From NCBI GenBank assembly GCA_020720385.1, contig DYOR01000014.1, forward strand, positions 1-40,417: a stretch of DNA of 40,417 nt. Direction: 5' to 3'. Of this stretch, positions 8,606 to 17,765 are shown piece after piece. This DNA is from Rubrivivax sp. GTDB taxonomy: Bacteria; Pseudomonadota; Gammaproteobacteria; Burkholderiales; Burkholderiaceae_C. The first letter of the stretch is position 1; each line of letters starts with the position of its first letter. The notes below the pieces were generated by a model, which worked only from the letters and a program-made list of their open reading frames with translations, searched no databases and had not been told where the DNA came from. The position numbers were made by a program, and so were the translations under genes.

Positions 8606-9431
8606 ACAGCTTCTCGGTCTCGCCGGCGCGTGGCTGCCACTTCATGAGGCGTTTCTCGACGCGCCCCACGGCGGCGTCGAGCACCAGCGCGAAGGCGGTG
8701 AGCACGAGGATGCCGGCCATCACCGTGTTCATGTCGAAGGTGCCTTCGGCCTGCAGGATGAGGTAGCCCACGCCCGAGGCGCTGCCCAGGTATTCGCCCA
8801 CCACGGCGCCGACGAAGGCCAGGCCCACGCTGGTGTGCAGGCTGGAGAAAACCCAGCTCGTGGCGCTGGGCAGGTAGACGTGGCGCAGCAGCTGGCGGGG
8901 GCTCGCGCCGAGCATGCGCGCATTGGCCAGCACCACCGGGCTGACTTCCTTCACCCCCTGGTAGACGTTGAAGAAGACGATGAAGAACACCAGCGTCACG
9001 CCCAGCGCCACCTTGCTGCCTATGCCCAGGCCGAACCACACGGCGAAGATCGGCGCCAGGATGATGCGCGGCATGCTGTTGAGCGCCTTGACGTAGGGCT
9101 CGAGGATGGCGCTGGCCATCGGCGCCAGCGCCAGCCACAACCCGCCGGCCAGCCCGAGCACCGAGCCGGTGACGAAGGCCAGCACCGTCTCCACCAGCGT
9201 CACCGCCAGGTGGCGGTAGATGTCGGCATCGCTGACGAACCAGGTCCACACGCGCGCGAGCACCTTCAGCGGCTCGCCGAAGAAGAAGGCCGCCTGGCGG
9301 TCGTTGTCGAACATGAAGTTCGGCACCAGCCCGGGCGTGGTCATGAGGTACCAGAAGGCGAACACGGCCAAGAGCAGGGCCGCCTGCCACAGGCGCAGGG
9401 TGCCGGCGCGCGGCTTGATCAGGGACCACAT
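8604..9431 (-). CDS. NitT/TauT-type ABC transporter permease
   Basis: The 275-residue inner-membrane protein has about six hydrophobic segments, starting LWQAALLLAVFAFWYLM near residue 14. The BPD_transp_1 EAA-type loop is visible as NARMLGASPRQLLRHVYLPS, typical of SsuC/TauC/ThiX-like permeases. The hydrophilic loop QAAFFFGEPLKVLARVWTWF near 46-65 is also typical of this group. ATG 9431 shares its A with the last base of the upstream ATPase stop (TGATG), so translation is coupled. It is the third gene of the operon SBP-ATPase-permease; the substrate cannot be read from sequence. Confidence 0.93.
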   Translation of the reverse strand: MWSLIKPRAGTLRLWQAALLLAVFAFWYLMTTPGLVPNFMFDNDRQAAFFFGEPLKVLARVWTWFVSDADIYRHLAVTLVETVLAFVTGSVLGLAGGLWLALAPMASAILEPYVKALNSMPRIILAPIFAVWFGLGIGSKVALGVTLVFFIVFFNVYQGVKEVSPVVLANARMLGASPRQLLRHVYLPSATSWVFSSLHTSVGLAFVGAVVGEYLGSASGVGYLILQAEGTFDMNTVMAGILVLTAFALVLDAAVGRVEKRLMKWQPRAGETEKL

Positions 9432-10243
9432 CAGGCGGCCTTCACTTGCAGTTGCTGGGCGTAGCCCTCGAGCACCTCTTCGCGCAGCACGGCCCAGATG
9501 GCGGCGTGCAGTTCGATGAAGCGCGCCGTGGTCTTGATCTCGGCGACGTCGCGCGGGCGCGGGATGTCGATGGTGAATTCGCCGATGGGGTGGCTCGCCG
9601 GGCCGGCCGAGAGCACCACCAGGCGGTCGCTCATGGCGATGGCCTCGTCGAGGTCGTGGGTGATGAAGAGCACGGCTTTCCGTTTGGCCTGCCAGAGCTC
9701 CAGCACCTCGTTTTCCATGAGCTGGCGCGTCTGGATGTCCAGGGCCGAGAAGGGCTCGTCCATGAGGATGATGTCGGGGTCCAGCGCCAGCGTCTGTGCC
9801 AGCGACGTGCGCTTGCGCATGCCGCCGGAGAGCTGGTGCGGGTAGCGGTCGCCGAAGGCGGCGAGGCCGACGCGGCGCAGCCACTCCTGCGCGCGCGCCT
9901 GGGCGTCGCCGGCGCCGCGGAACTCCAGCCCGGCCATGACGTTGCCCAGCGCGGTGCGCCAGGGCATCAGGCTCTCGCTCTGGAACATGTAGCCCGCGCG
10001 CGCGTTGATGCCCACCAGCGGCTCGCCGAAGACATGCACGCTGCCCGTGCTCGGCACGAGCAGGCCGGCGGCGACGTTGAGCAAGGTGCTCTTGCCGCAG
10101 CCCGTGGGGCCGACGACGGAGACGAACTCGCCCGCGCCGACGCTGAGCGAGACGTCGCGCACGGCGGTGTAGCGCTGGCCGGGGTCGCCCTTGCTGACGA
10201 AGGTGCACGACACGCCCTGCAGCGACAGTGCCTGTGAATTCAT
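9431..10243 (-). CDS. NitT/TauT-type ABC transporter ATP-binding protein
   Basis: The 270-residue cytoplasmic ATPase has all ABC motifs in order: Walker A GPTGCGKST (about 45-53), Q-loop MFQSESLMPW, signature LSGGMRKR (Met-Arg-Lys after LSGG, common in SsuB/TauB-like ATPases), Walker B IILMDEPFSALD and H-loop FITHD. A C-terminal extension of about 55 residues follows, as is common in this subfamily. ATG 10243 has only a weak ribosome site. It lies 67 bases behind the binding-protein gene and overlaps the permease gene by one base. Confidence 0.95.
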   Translation of the reverse strand: MNSQALSLQGVSCTFVSKGDPGQRYTAVRDVSLSVGAGEFVSVVGPTGCGKSTLLNVAAGLLVPSTGSVHVFGEPLVGINARAGYMFQSESLMPWRTALGNVMAGLEFRGAGDAQARAQEWLRRVGLAAFGDRYPHQLSGGMRKRTSLAQTLALDPDIILMDEPFSALDIQTRQLMENEVLELWQAKRKAVLFITHDLDEAIAMSDRLVVLSAGPASHPIGEFTIDIPRPRDVAEIKTTARFIELHAAIWAVLREEVLEGYAQQLQVKAA

Positions 10244-10310
10244 GCCTGAGCTTTCGTCGCGCAGCCTGCGCCGTTCGCTGTGTGCGGGCCCGGCGGGCCG
10301 GGCCGCGCCC

Positions 10311-11339
10311 TCAACCCCTGGGGTACTTGGCGTTGGCCTTCTTCACGAAGTCGTTGGTGTACACGGCGCCCAGGTCGAGTTTGGCCTTGGCGATCTCGGC
10401 GTCGATGCTGGCCAGCGCGCGCCAGGCCGTCTGCGCACCCTGCTCGGGGAACATGCCGTCGGGGCTGAGCGCGCCCTTGGCAGCGAGGAAGGCGTCGATG
10501 TAGACCGCGCGGTCGCCGAGCAGGAAGCTCTCCGGCACGGCGGCGATGATGTCGCGCGGCCCGGCGCTCTGGATCCACTTGTCGGCGCGCACGATGGCAT
10601 TGGCCATGGCCTGCGCCGTGGCCGGGTTCTTGTCGATGAACGATTGCGGGGCATACAGGCAGGCCGCGGGCATGGGGCCGCCGAAGATCTTGTCGGCCTC
10701 GGCCAGCACGCGCGTGTCGGCAACCACCTTGAGGTCGCCGCTGCGCTGCAGCATGGTGATCACCGGGTCGAGGTTGCTCAGCGCGTCGATCTGGCCCGAG
10801 CGCATCGCCGCCACCGCGCCCTGCGCCACGCCCACGCCAATCACCGAGACGTCACTCGGCTTGAGCCCCGCCTTGGCGAGGACGAAGTTGAGCATCACGT
10901 TGGTCGACGAGCCGGGCGCGCTCACGCCGACCTTCTTGCCTTTGAGATCCGCCACGCTCTTGAAATCGGGCATGGTCTTGGGGTTGATGCCGAGCACGAT
11001 CTGCGGCGCGCGGCCCTGCAGGGCGAAAGCGCGCATGCGCTGGCCCTTGAACTGCATGTTCACGGTGTGCTCGAAGGCGCCGCTGACGACATCGGCGCTG
11101 CCGCCGACCACGGCCTTCAGCGCCTGCGAGCCGCCGGCGAAGTCGACGATGTTCAGCTCCAGCCCCTCGGCCTTGAAGTAGCCGCGGCGCTCGGCGATCG
11201 TCAGCGGCAGGTAGTAGAGCAGGTTCTTGCCGCCCACGGCGATGGTGGCGTTGGGCTTTTCCAGCGCCTGGGCGCGGACGATGGCCGGTGCGGCGAGCAG
11301 GGTTGCGCTGCCGGCAAGCAGGAGGTGGCGTCTTTGCAT
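10311..11339 (-). CDS. ABC transporter substrate-binding protein (NMT1/SsuA-like)
   Basis: The 342-residue periplasmic protein starts MQRRHLLLAGSATLLAAP with a twin-arginine-like signal ending AIVRAQ. The mature part matches the SsuA/TauA/THI5-like fold: YYLPLTIAERRGYFKAEGLE, VDFAGGSQALKAVVGGSADV, KGKKVGVSAPGSSTNVML, and DFVKKANAKYPRG at the end. It is the first gene of the importer operon. Ligands of such proteins include sulfonates, nitrate, pyrimidines and aromatic acids; none is specified here. GGAG lies about 10 bases before ATG 11339. It diverges from the SDR gene across 66 bases, which might hint at a related substrate. Confidence 0.93.
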   Translation of the reverse strand: MQRRHLLLAGSATLLAAPAIVRAQALEKPNATIAVGGKNLLYYLPLTIAERRGYFKAEGLELNIVDFAGGSQALKAVVGGSADVVSGAFEHTVNMQFKGQRMRAFALQGRAPQIVLGINPKTMPDFKSVADLKGKKVGVSAPGSSTNVMLNFVLAKAGLKPSDVSVIGVGVAQGAVAAMRSGQIDALSNLDPVITMLQRSGDLKVVADTRVLAEADKIFGGPMPAACLYAPQSFIDKNPATAQAMANAIVRADKWIQSAGPRDIIAAVPESFLLGDRAVYIDAFLAAKGALSPDGMFPEQGAQTAWRALASIDAEIAKAKLDLGAVYTNDFVKKANAKYPRG

Positions 11340-11393
11340 GGGGAGGGTCTCCGGACAAGGGGCGCAGCCACTCTAGCCGACGCGCCGGCGTTC

Positions 11394-11399
11394 TAACAT
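11394..11399 (+). promoter_or_regulatory. -10-like box 6 bases before the SDR start
   Basis: TAACAT ends 6 bases before the ATG at 11406, with no Shine-Dalgarno sequence at a normal distance and no clear -35. It resembles the tetR arrangement and suggests a leaderless or near-leaderless transcript. Confidence 0.35.
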
Positions 11400-11405
11400 T
11401 GGGGA

Positions 11406-12152
11406 ATGAACCGAACCCTGCTCATCACCGGCGCCAGCCGCGGCATCGGCGCGGCCACGGCACGTGCGGCCGCCGCGCGTGGCTGGGACGTGGCCATCAA
11501 CTACACCCACGCCGCCGACGCGGCACAGGCCGTCGCCGCCGAGGTGCGCGCGCTGGGGCGGCGCGCCCTGGTGCTGCAGGCCGACGTGGCCGACGAGGCG
11601 CAGGTGCTGGCGCTGTTCGCCGCGCTGGATCGCGAATGGGGCCCCCTCGCGGGCCTGGTGAACAACGCCGGCGTGGTGGACGTGGCGGCGCGGCTCGACG
11701 AGATGAGCGCCGCGCGCATCCAGCGCATGTTTGCCATCAACGTCTTCGGCACGCTGTGGTGCGCGCGCGAGGCCGTGCGCCGCATGAGCACGCGCCACGG
11801 CGGCGCGGGCGGCGCCATCGTCAACCTCTCCTCGGTGGCCGCGCGCCTGGGTGCGCCGGGGCAGTACCTGGACTACGCCGCGGCCAAGGGGGCGATCGAC
11901 ACCTTCACCCTGGGCCTGGCGCGCGAGGTGGCCACCGAGGGCGTGCGCGTGAATGCAGTGCGGCCGGGCATCATCGAGACCGAGATTCACGCCAGCGGCG
12001 GCCAGCCTGGGCGCGCGCAGCAGATGGCCCCCAGCGTGCCCATGCAGCGCGCCGGCACGGCCGACGAAGTGGCCGCGGCCATCGTCTGGCTGCTCTCCGA
12101 CGAGGCCAGCTACACCACCGGCACCACCATCGACGTCAGCGGCGGGCGCTAG
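11406..12152 (+). CDS. SDR family oxidoreductase (FabG-like)
   Basis: The 248-residue classical short-chain dehydrogenase has the cofactor motif TGASRGIG (8-15), NNAG near 86, the catalytic Ser in IVNLSSVAAR, YAAAK (Tyr and Lys of the catalytic set) and a C-terminal TTGTTIDVSGGR. R/H residues after the second strand suggest NADP(H), but this is not certain. It is a general NAD(P)-dependent reductase and no specific substrate can be read. ATG at 11406 lacks a standard ribosome site. It diverges from the ABC importer operon and converges with the CHAT gene, with 22 bases between the stops. Confidence 0.93.
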   Translation: MNRTLLITGASRGIGAATARAAAARGWDVAINYTHAADAAQAVAAEVRALGRRALVLQADVADEAQVLALFAALDREWGPLAGLVNNAGVVDVAARLDEMSAARIQRMFAINVFGTLWCAREAVRRMSTRHGGAGGAIVNLSSVAARLGAPGQYLDYAAAKGAIDTFTLGLAREVATEGVRVNAVRPGIIETEIHASGGQPGRAQQMAPSVPMQRAGTADEVAAAIVWLLSDEASYTTGTTIDVSGGR

Positions 12153-12174
12153 GCCCGCGCTGGCGTCGCGGCGC

Positions 12175-15100
12175 TCACTTGGCGTGGCCCCTGAGCGTGG
12201 CGAGCAAGGTCCTGGCCGCGTTGCGCTCCTCGCCCTTGGCCACGGCGGCATAGGCCGTCAGCACGAGCTCGGCCTGGTCGGCCACGGTGCCCCAGAGCTG
12301 GCGGCCCGAGACGCGGCCGTGCAGCTCGGCATAGGCCTCCTGCAGCGCGCCCAGCCTGGCCGCCAGGGTGCTCGAGGCGATGCCGTCGTAGGACTCGAGC
12401 TCCACCTGGCCGGCGTAGCACCAGAAGTCGGGGGCGGTGTGCGATTTGGCCTGCAGGCTGCGGCGCACGGCGTCACTGGCTTCGGCGTCGAGGCCGACCC
12501 AGCCGCGCTGGCCGACGTGGACCACCAGCTCCAGCGCCATGCGGTTGAGCGCCGGGTAGTAGAGCTCGGGTGACTGCTCGGCCGTGGCCAGCCTCTCGGC
12601 GCTGAGGTAGCTCTCGGTGGCCATCTTCAGCGCCACCTTGTGCGCCGCGAGGTTGCCGCTCTTGCGCTCGAGCAGGGCCAGGCGCTTCCACGCCGAGCCG
12701 CACAGGCAGTGCCGCTCCATCGTCGGCTGCAGCCCGGTGAGCGTCTGCAGGTCGCGCAGCGCGCGCGCGATGTCCTCGCGCGCCGCGGGCAGCGCCGCCT
12801 TGTCGGTGACCCGGTCGGCGCGCTCCCAGCCGCGGCGTGCGAGCAGGTTGCCCAGCTGCTCGTGCGTCTTGAGCGAGGCGCTGGCATCGTTGCAGCGCAG
12901 GGCGCGCTCGTACCAGGCGATGGCCGCGTCGCGGTCGCCGGCCTCGGCGTAGGCCACGCCGAAGGCCTCGGCCACCGCCCCGATCTCGCCCCACAAGGCG
13001 CTGAAGCGCGCCTCCAGGTGGCGCACCTTTTCCAGCTGCTCGGCCGGGTCGGCGCGCATCCACTTGGACTTCACCGCCACTTCCTCGAGTGCCAGCGTCA
13101 GCGCCAGCGCCGAGGCGATGCCCTCGTATTCCTCGCGCGGCGCGATGGGCGTGGCGGCGGCGTCGGCGGCGCTGCGGCGGTAGCTCCAGTTGGGGTCGCC
13201 GTAGCACTGGTAGGCGGCCCAGGTGTTGCTGGCCTTGTCTTCCAGCCAGGCCGCCTCGCGGGCGATGGCCACCGCGGTGATGAAGGGCTTGTGGTCGAGG
13301 ATCTCGCGGTAGAAGGTGGTGGCGAAGACCTTGGCCGGTGCGTCATCCACGGCCCAGCCCGCGGCGATGACGCAGCGCACGCCGATCTCGATGAGCGAGT
13401 CGGCCACGCCCCAGGCGAACTCGGCGCGGTTGATGGTGCGCAAGGCCTGCTGGCTGTCGCGCGCGGCGAGGTGGCAGCAGTTCACGAACACCAGTTCGGG
13501 CACCGTGCGCATGCTCTTGATCTCGTCGGAACCCAGGAAGGTGTCGTCCGAGAGCACCACGCCGCCCTTGCTCAGGAGCTGGCCCTTGTCGTCCTTGCGC
13601 ACGGGCTCGCCGTGGCCGGCCACGTGGATGATGCGGTAGCGGCGCTCGAACAGGGCGTTGATGATGCTGGTGGCGTCGTTGCCGTCGATGAGCGCGTTGA
13701 CGCGCTGTGCGCCCAGGCCGCCGGCGCCGCCCAGCGCCTTGACCACGGCCTCGGCCTCCGCGCGCGCGCCGGGCAGCGGCGGGTAGATGGCCGCGTCGAC
13801 CTGCGGCTCGCCGATCACCAGCACGGCGTCGTCGATGTGCGCGTCCTGCACCTGCTGGCGGTAGTGCTCCTGGCGCAGCTTGCGCAGCAACTGGGCGCGT
13901 ATGGCCCAGGGGCGGTCCTCGCTGCGCGAGGGGTCGTCGCCGCGCGTGTCGAGCAGCTCCCAGGGGATCACGGCGGTCTTGTCGTCGAGCTCGAGCAGCA
14001 CGCGGCCGGTGCCGGCGAGGAAGGGCTCCACCTCGGTCGGCACGAGCAGCTGAAAGAGGGTGCGGCCGAGCTGGGTGTCGCGGCTGCTGGCGGTGGAGGC
14101 ACGCGCCACGAGTTCGCGCAGCAACTTGCCCTGCGTGCTCTGCGCGCGCACCTCGGTGCGCGCGCGCTTGGTGTCGAGGGCGAACTCGATGTTGTCCTCG
14201 CCGGGGCAGGTGGCGCGGATGAAGTCGTAGTCGGCGCCGCGGTAGCCGCTGTCGACCTGGCGGCGCAAGGGGCCCACACCACTGCGGATGCTGGCGCTGA
14301 TCTCGAAGCGCCCGGGCGCGGCCGTGGCCAGCACCTGCAGCCCGTGCCAGGCGTCGGAGGCGCGCTCCAGGTAGAGCTCCACCAGGGTGAGATGGCTCAC
14401 CAGCGGCCAGCCGCTGGCGCGCATGCGGTCGTTGGCCTCGCGCACGCCCAGCGCGATGGCACGCGCGGCGTTGCTGCAGTTCATGCCCACGCCGCCACTG
14501 CCCATGAGGGTGGCGGCGAGCTCGATCTCCGCCGGCGCGCCCACGGCGCTTTCGGCCATGCGCTGCGCCCAGGCGATGACGCCCTGGCGCACGGTGTGCG
14601 TCAGGCCCTGCTCGTCGAGCTTGCCCTCCTCGCCCAGGCCCGCCACCACGGCGCTGGCGGGCTGCGGCGCGCGCCAGGGGTTCTCCGGGTCGGCGCTGGA
14701 GTTGACGAAGATCTGGTGCGTGCCCGGCTGGTCGGGGTACAGGCCGGCATCGAGCGAGGCCTTCATCGCCCCGCCGATGAGCCGGTTGACCACCGCCTCG
14801 GTGCCGGTGAGGCTGAGCGAGCGCGAGTGGCCCACCATGAGGTGCTGGCCGACGAAGCTCAGGTTGCCGTTGAGCACGCTCACGCGCAGCGCCGCACCGG
14901 CGCGGCCGGCCGGTGCCTCGGCCAGGGTGCGGCGGCCGGCGAAGACCGAGCGTTCGTTGTCGGCCGGCACCGCCGCGTGCCTTTCGCGCGAGGGCCGGCT
15001 GCGCACGTGCACCAGCGGCGCGCCGGCGCCGCGCGCCGCACCGCGCGCGGCACCTTCGGTGACCAGCCGCTCCAGCGCCGCGGTGTCGCCGCGCGCGAGC

Positions 15101-17703
15101 AGCTCGACGAAGGCGTCGAAGGCCCCGCCGGCATCGGGCAGGCCGCCGTGTTCGCAGTCGAGCTTCCAGGTGCGCACGCCGGGCAGCAGGGCGCACTCGA
15201 GCGGCACGCGGCCGTCGCCGCCGTCGGTGGCGTCGAGGTAGGCGAAGCCGTCGGCGCCCCATTCGAAGCCGTCGGGCGTGAACTTGGCGCGCCCCACCAC
15301 GAGCGCGACCTTGTCGGCCCAGGCGGGCAGGTCGTGCTCGCGCTGGGCATCCAGCCGCTGGCGCAGCGCGCGCGCCTGGTCGAGCACCGGCTGCGGCGGC
15401 ACGCCCCACTCGTAGGCGGCGTCGGCGCCATCGCCGGCGTAGCGGTGCCACCAGTTGGCTTCCTGCACGCGCTTGAGGTCGTCGGTGGCGAGCTTGGCCC
15501 AGGTCTCGGCGCGGTCCAGCGCGAGCGCCGGGTCGAGCAGGCTGGCCTGCAGCTGCAGGAAGCCGGGCATCTCGGCCATGAGCTGGCGCGCCTGGCGGTC
15601 GCGCAGCGGCGAGCCGAAAGCGGCCAGCGCGTTGCCGAAGGTGTCGTCGCCCGAGAGCACCTGCATCGGCGCCCACGAGCCGCCGTTGGGCGTGCCCAGC
15701 ATGAGCAGCCGCGCGCCTTCGCGTTTCATCAGGCGCTCGAAGGTCTTGGGCCGCTCGAGCTGCATGGTGCGCGCGAGCACCCCGCCCATGCTGTGGGCGA
15801 GCAGGCGCACGGGCTGGCCGCTGGCGTTGCGCGCGTCGAGCGCCTGGTCCACGGCGTCGGCCAGCCGGCGCGCTTCTTGCTCGATCGGGCGGCGCCAGTC
15901 GAAGGCGAAAGGGACCACCTCGTGCGTCTCGGCCAGGTGGTCCATGAGGTCGTCGTAGACCAGGCCGATGGGCCCGTCGGGGGCCACGCCGTCGGGCGCA
16001 CCGGTGTACTTGAGCTTGCCCAGGCCGCCGATGAGGCGCAGGCTGAGCCAGATGCGCTTGTCACCGGCCTTGAGGTTGCTGCCCAGGATGCCCGGCAGCA
16101 CGAACACGGCGGGCTTGTCGCTCGCCGGCCGCCCGTCCCCGGCGTTGCGCCGCGCGGCGCGCAGCCCGCCTGCGTCCTGCCCCGCCCAGGACAAGGGCCC
16201 GATGGTGAGGAAGCCCGCCGGCGTGGCCTGCGTCAGGCCGCCGACCACGGCCTGCACCGTGCGCTCGTTGGCGAAGTAGTTGAAGTGCGTGACCTTGCCG
16301 CCCTGGTCGAGCAGGAAGCTGGCACCGCCTTCGCGCGGGCTGCCGCCGTACATGCTGCGCGTCTGCACGACGATGTCGTTGTCGGTCCAGTAGTAGGCGT
16401 CGGCGAGCAGCGTCTTCAGCCAGCTGCCCACGCTGTCGCCCTGCAGGTCGCCGGCGACCACGCGCAGTTCGCCCGGGATGGCCTCCTCCGAGGCGTTGAG
16501 CCAGTTCACCAGCGGCGTGTCGGGGATCATCGCCGCCAGGCCGGGCAGCTCGTCGGGGCTGGCGCGGCGGCGCGCCACCTCGGCGAGGAAGTCCACCACC
16601 GCCGGCAACACGGGCACGCCGGCGAGCTCGATGGACCACTTCAGCACCGACATGTAGGCGTCGAGCCGCTTGCTCGCCAGCAGCGTGCCGCGCGCCGGGC
16701 AGGCCACGCGCAGCACGCGCTCGACGCGGATGTCCTTGGCGCGCACGGCGGCAGCGAGCTCTTGCAACTCCTTGCGCTGCCCTGCGTAGGCCGGGTCGGC
16801 AAAGAAGGCCAGGTCCGCGGCGCCGATGGGCCGCGCACCGGCCATGCGCCCGGCCACCAGCGCCAGCACCTCGGCCACCAGGCCGCCGCGCGAATGCGTG
16901 GCCAGGTGCAGCCGCGCGCCGGCCGGCAGCGCCTGCACCAGGGTCAGGGCATTGGCGATCGGACTGGCGCCGACGGTCGGGTGGTCCAGCGCATAGACGC
17001 GGCCGCCGTAAAAGCTGAAGAGCTCGCCCACACGCTGCGGGTGCAGCGCCCAGAGCTTGCCGAAAGTGCTGAAGGTGTCGACGAAGGTGCCGTGCAGAAG
17101 CACCAGCAGCGGCTCGCTCGCCGGCTTGGCGGGCGCCGGCACCTGCGCCAGCTTCAGCCCGCTGCCCTTGAGGGCGGTGAGCGACTCGCGCTCGAGCGCG
17201 TAGACACCGGCGTCGACCTGGCCGTCGACCTTGCTCACCACCAGGCTGGCGGCGAAGTCCACGGCCTTGTCCTTCGCCAGGCCGGTGAGCACCTCGAAGG
17301 CCGAGAGCACCACGTCGCCGAGGAAACCGCCGCCGCGCGTGGGCGCGGCCTGCTCCAGGCCACGCCAGCGCAGCTGGCTGGGCACGGCGATGTCGCCCGC
17401 CTCGACGCTGGCCGCGGCGCTGCGCTGCGCCGTGCCCTGGCCGAGCAGGAGATCGCGCGCGCTGTGCGGGTGCAGCATGAGCACGGGGCCCCCGGCGAGG
17501 TGCAGCAGCACCACGTCTTCGCCGGGCACGGCGGTGACGCGCACGGTGTCGCCGCCGCCACGCCGCGCCGACACGCGCACCGACTCCTTCACCTGCCCGG
17601 GCAGGCCCGAGGCGCCCGGCGGCCGCGCCGCGGGCATGCCGCGCGAGACCTGGCGCTGGCCGGGGATGACAAAGGTGATGGGCGTGTTGTCTGCGCTGGC
17701 CAT
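12175..17703 (-). CDS. Multidomain CHAT protease with two alpha/beta-hydrolase domains and TPR-like tail
   Basis: The 1842-residue product has several parts. Residues 1-200 are a beta-rich N-terminus of unknown type. At about 205-480 is a first alpha/beta-hydrolase (LLVLLHGTF, nucleophile S271 in THSRGG, D443 in DNDIVV, H473 in VTHFNYF). At about 530-870 is a second, LCAT/PGAP1-like hydrolase (VFVLPGILGSNLK, S638 in AHSMGG, D830 in GDGRVP, H852 in CEHGGLP). About 940-1075 resembles the macro-like N-domain of M17 peptidases (weak). About 1225-1505 is a CHAT caspase-like protease (IPWELL at 1246, H1364 in HVAGHG, C1410 in VNCCHL). About 1540-1842 is helical with a TPR-like AIAWYERALRC. No signal peptide or membrane segment is seen. 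ATG 17703 has GAGGAG 5 bases upstream, better than the ATG 12 codons earlier. It lies 62 bases behind rlpA. Role unknown; defence or regulated lipid/protein cleavage is conjecture. Confidence 0.88.
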   Translation of the reverse strand: MASADNTPITFVIPGQRQVSRGMPAARPPGASGLPGQVKESVRVSARRGGGDTVRVTAVPGEDVVLLHLAGGPVLMLHPHSARDLLLGQGTAQRSAAASVEAGDIAVPSQLRWRGLEQAAPTRGGGFLGDVVLSAFEVLTGLAKDKAVDFAASLVVSKVDGQVDAGVYALERESLTALKGSGLKLAQVPAPAKPASEPLLVLLHGTFVDTFSTFGKLWALHPQRVGELFSFYGGRVYALDHPTVGASPIANALTLVQALPAGARLHLATHSRGGLVAEVLALVAGRMAGARPIGAADLAFFADPAYAGQRKELQELAAAVRAKDIRVERVLRVACPARGTLLASKRLDAYMSVLKWSIELAGVPVLPAVVDFLAEVARRRASPDELPGLAAMIPDTPLVNWLNASEEAIPGELRVVAGDLQGDSVGSWLKTLLADAYYWTDNDIVVQTRSMYGGSPREGGASFLLDQGGKVTHFNYFANERTVQAVVGGLTQATPAGFLTIGPLSWAGQDAGGLRAARRNAGDGRPASDKPAVFVLPGILGSNLKAGDKRIWLSLRLIGGLGKLKYTGAPDGVAPDGPIGLVYDDLMDHLAETHEVVPFAFDWRRPIEQEARRLADAVDQALDARNASGQPVRLLAHSMGGVLARTMQLERPKTFERLMKREGARLLMLGTPNGGSWAPMQVLSGDDTFGNALAAFGSPLRDRQARQLMAEMPGFLQLQASLLDPALALDRAETWAKLATDDLKRVQEANWWHRYAGDGADAAYEWGVPPQPVLDQARALRQRLDAQREHDLPAWADKVALVVGRAKFTPDGFEWGADGFAYLDATDGGDGRVPLECALLPGVRTWKLDCEHGGLPDAGGAFDAFVELLARGDTAALERLVTEGAARGAARGAGAPLVHVRSRPSRERHAAVPADNERSVFAGRRTLAEAPAGRAGAALRVSVLNGNLSFVGQHLMVGHSRSLSLTGTEAVVNRLIGGAMKASLDAGLYPDQPGTHQIFVNSSADPENPWRAPQPASAVVAGLGEEGKLDEQGLTHTVRQGVIAWAQRMAESAVGAPAEIELAATLMGSGGVGMNCSNAARAIALGVREANDRMRASGWPLVSHLTLVELYLERASDAWHGLQVLATAAPGRFEISASIRSGVGPLRRQVDSGYRGADYDFIRATCPGEDNIEFALDTKRARTEVRAQSTQGKLLRELVARASTASSRDTQLGRTLFQLLVPTEVEPFLAGTGRVLLELDDKTAVIPWELLDTRGDDPSRSEDRPWAIRAQLLRKLRQEHYRQQVQDAHIDDAVLVIGEPQVDAAIYPPLPGARAEAEAVVKALGGAGGLGAQRVNALIDGNDATSIINALFERRYRIIHVAGHGEPVRKDDKGQLLSKGGVVLSDDTFLGSDEIKSMRTVPELVFVNCCHLAARDSQQALRTINRAEFAWGVADSLIEIGVRCVIAAGWAVDDAPAKVFATTFYREILDHKPFITAVAIAREAAWLEDKASNTWAAYQCYGDPNWSYRRSAADAAATPIAPREEYEGIASALALTLALEEVAVKSKWMRADPAEQLEKVRHLEARFSALWGEIGAVAEAFGVAYAEAGDRDAAIAWYERALRCNDASASLKTHEQLGNLLARRGWERADRVTDKAALPAAREDIARALRDLQTLTGLQPTMERHCLCGSAWKRLALLERKSGNLAAHKVALKMATESYLSAERLATAEQSPELYYPALNRMALELVVHVGQRGWVGLDAEASDAVRRSLQAKSHTAPDFWCYAGQVELESYDGIASSTLAARLGALQEAYAELHGRVSGRQLWGTVADQAELVLTAYAAVAKGEERNAARTLLATLRGHAK

Positions 17704-17765
17704 GCCGTCTCCTCGATAGGAGCGCGAGCATCGGCGCAAAGCGCCGCCCCAGCAAGACGTGGTGC

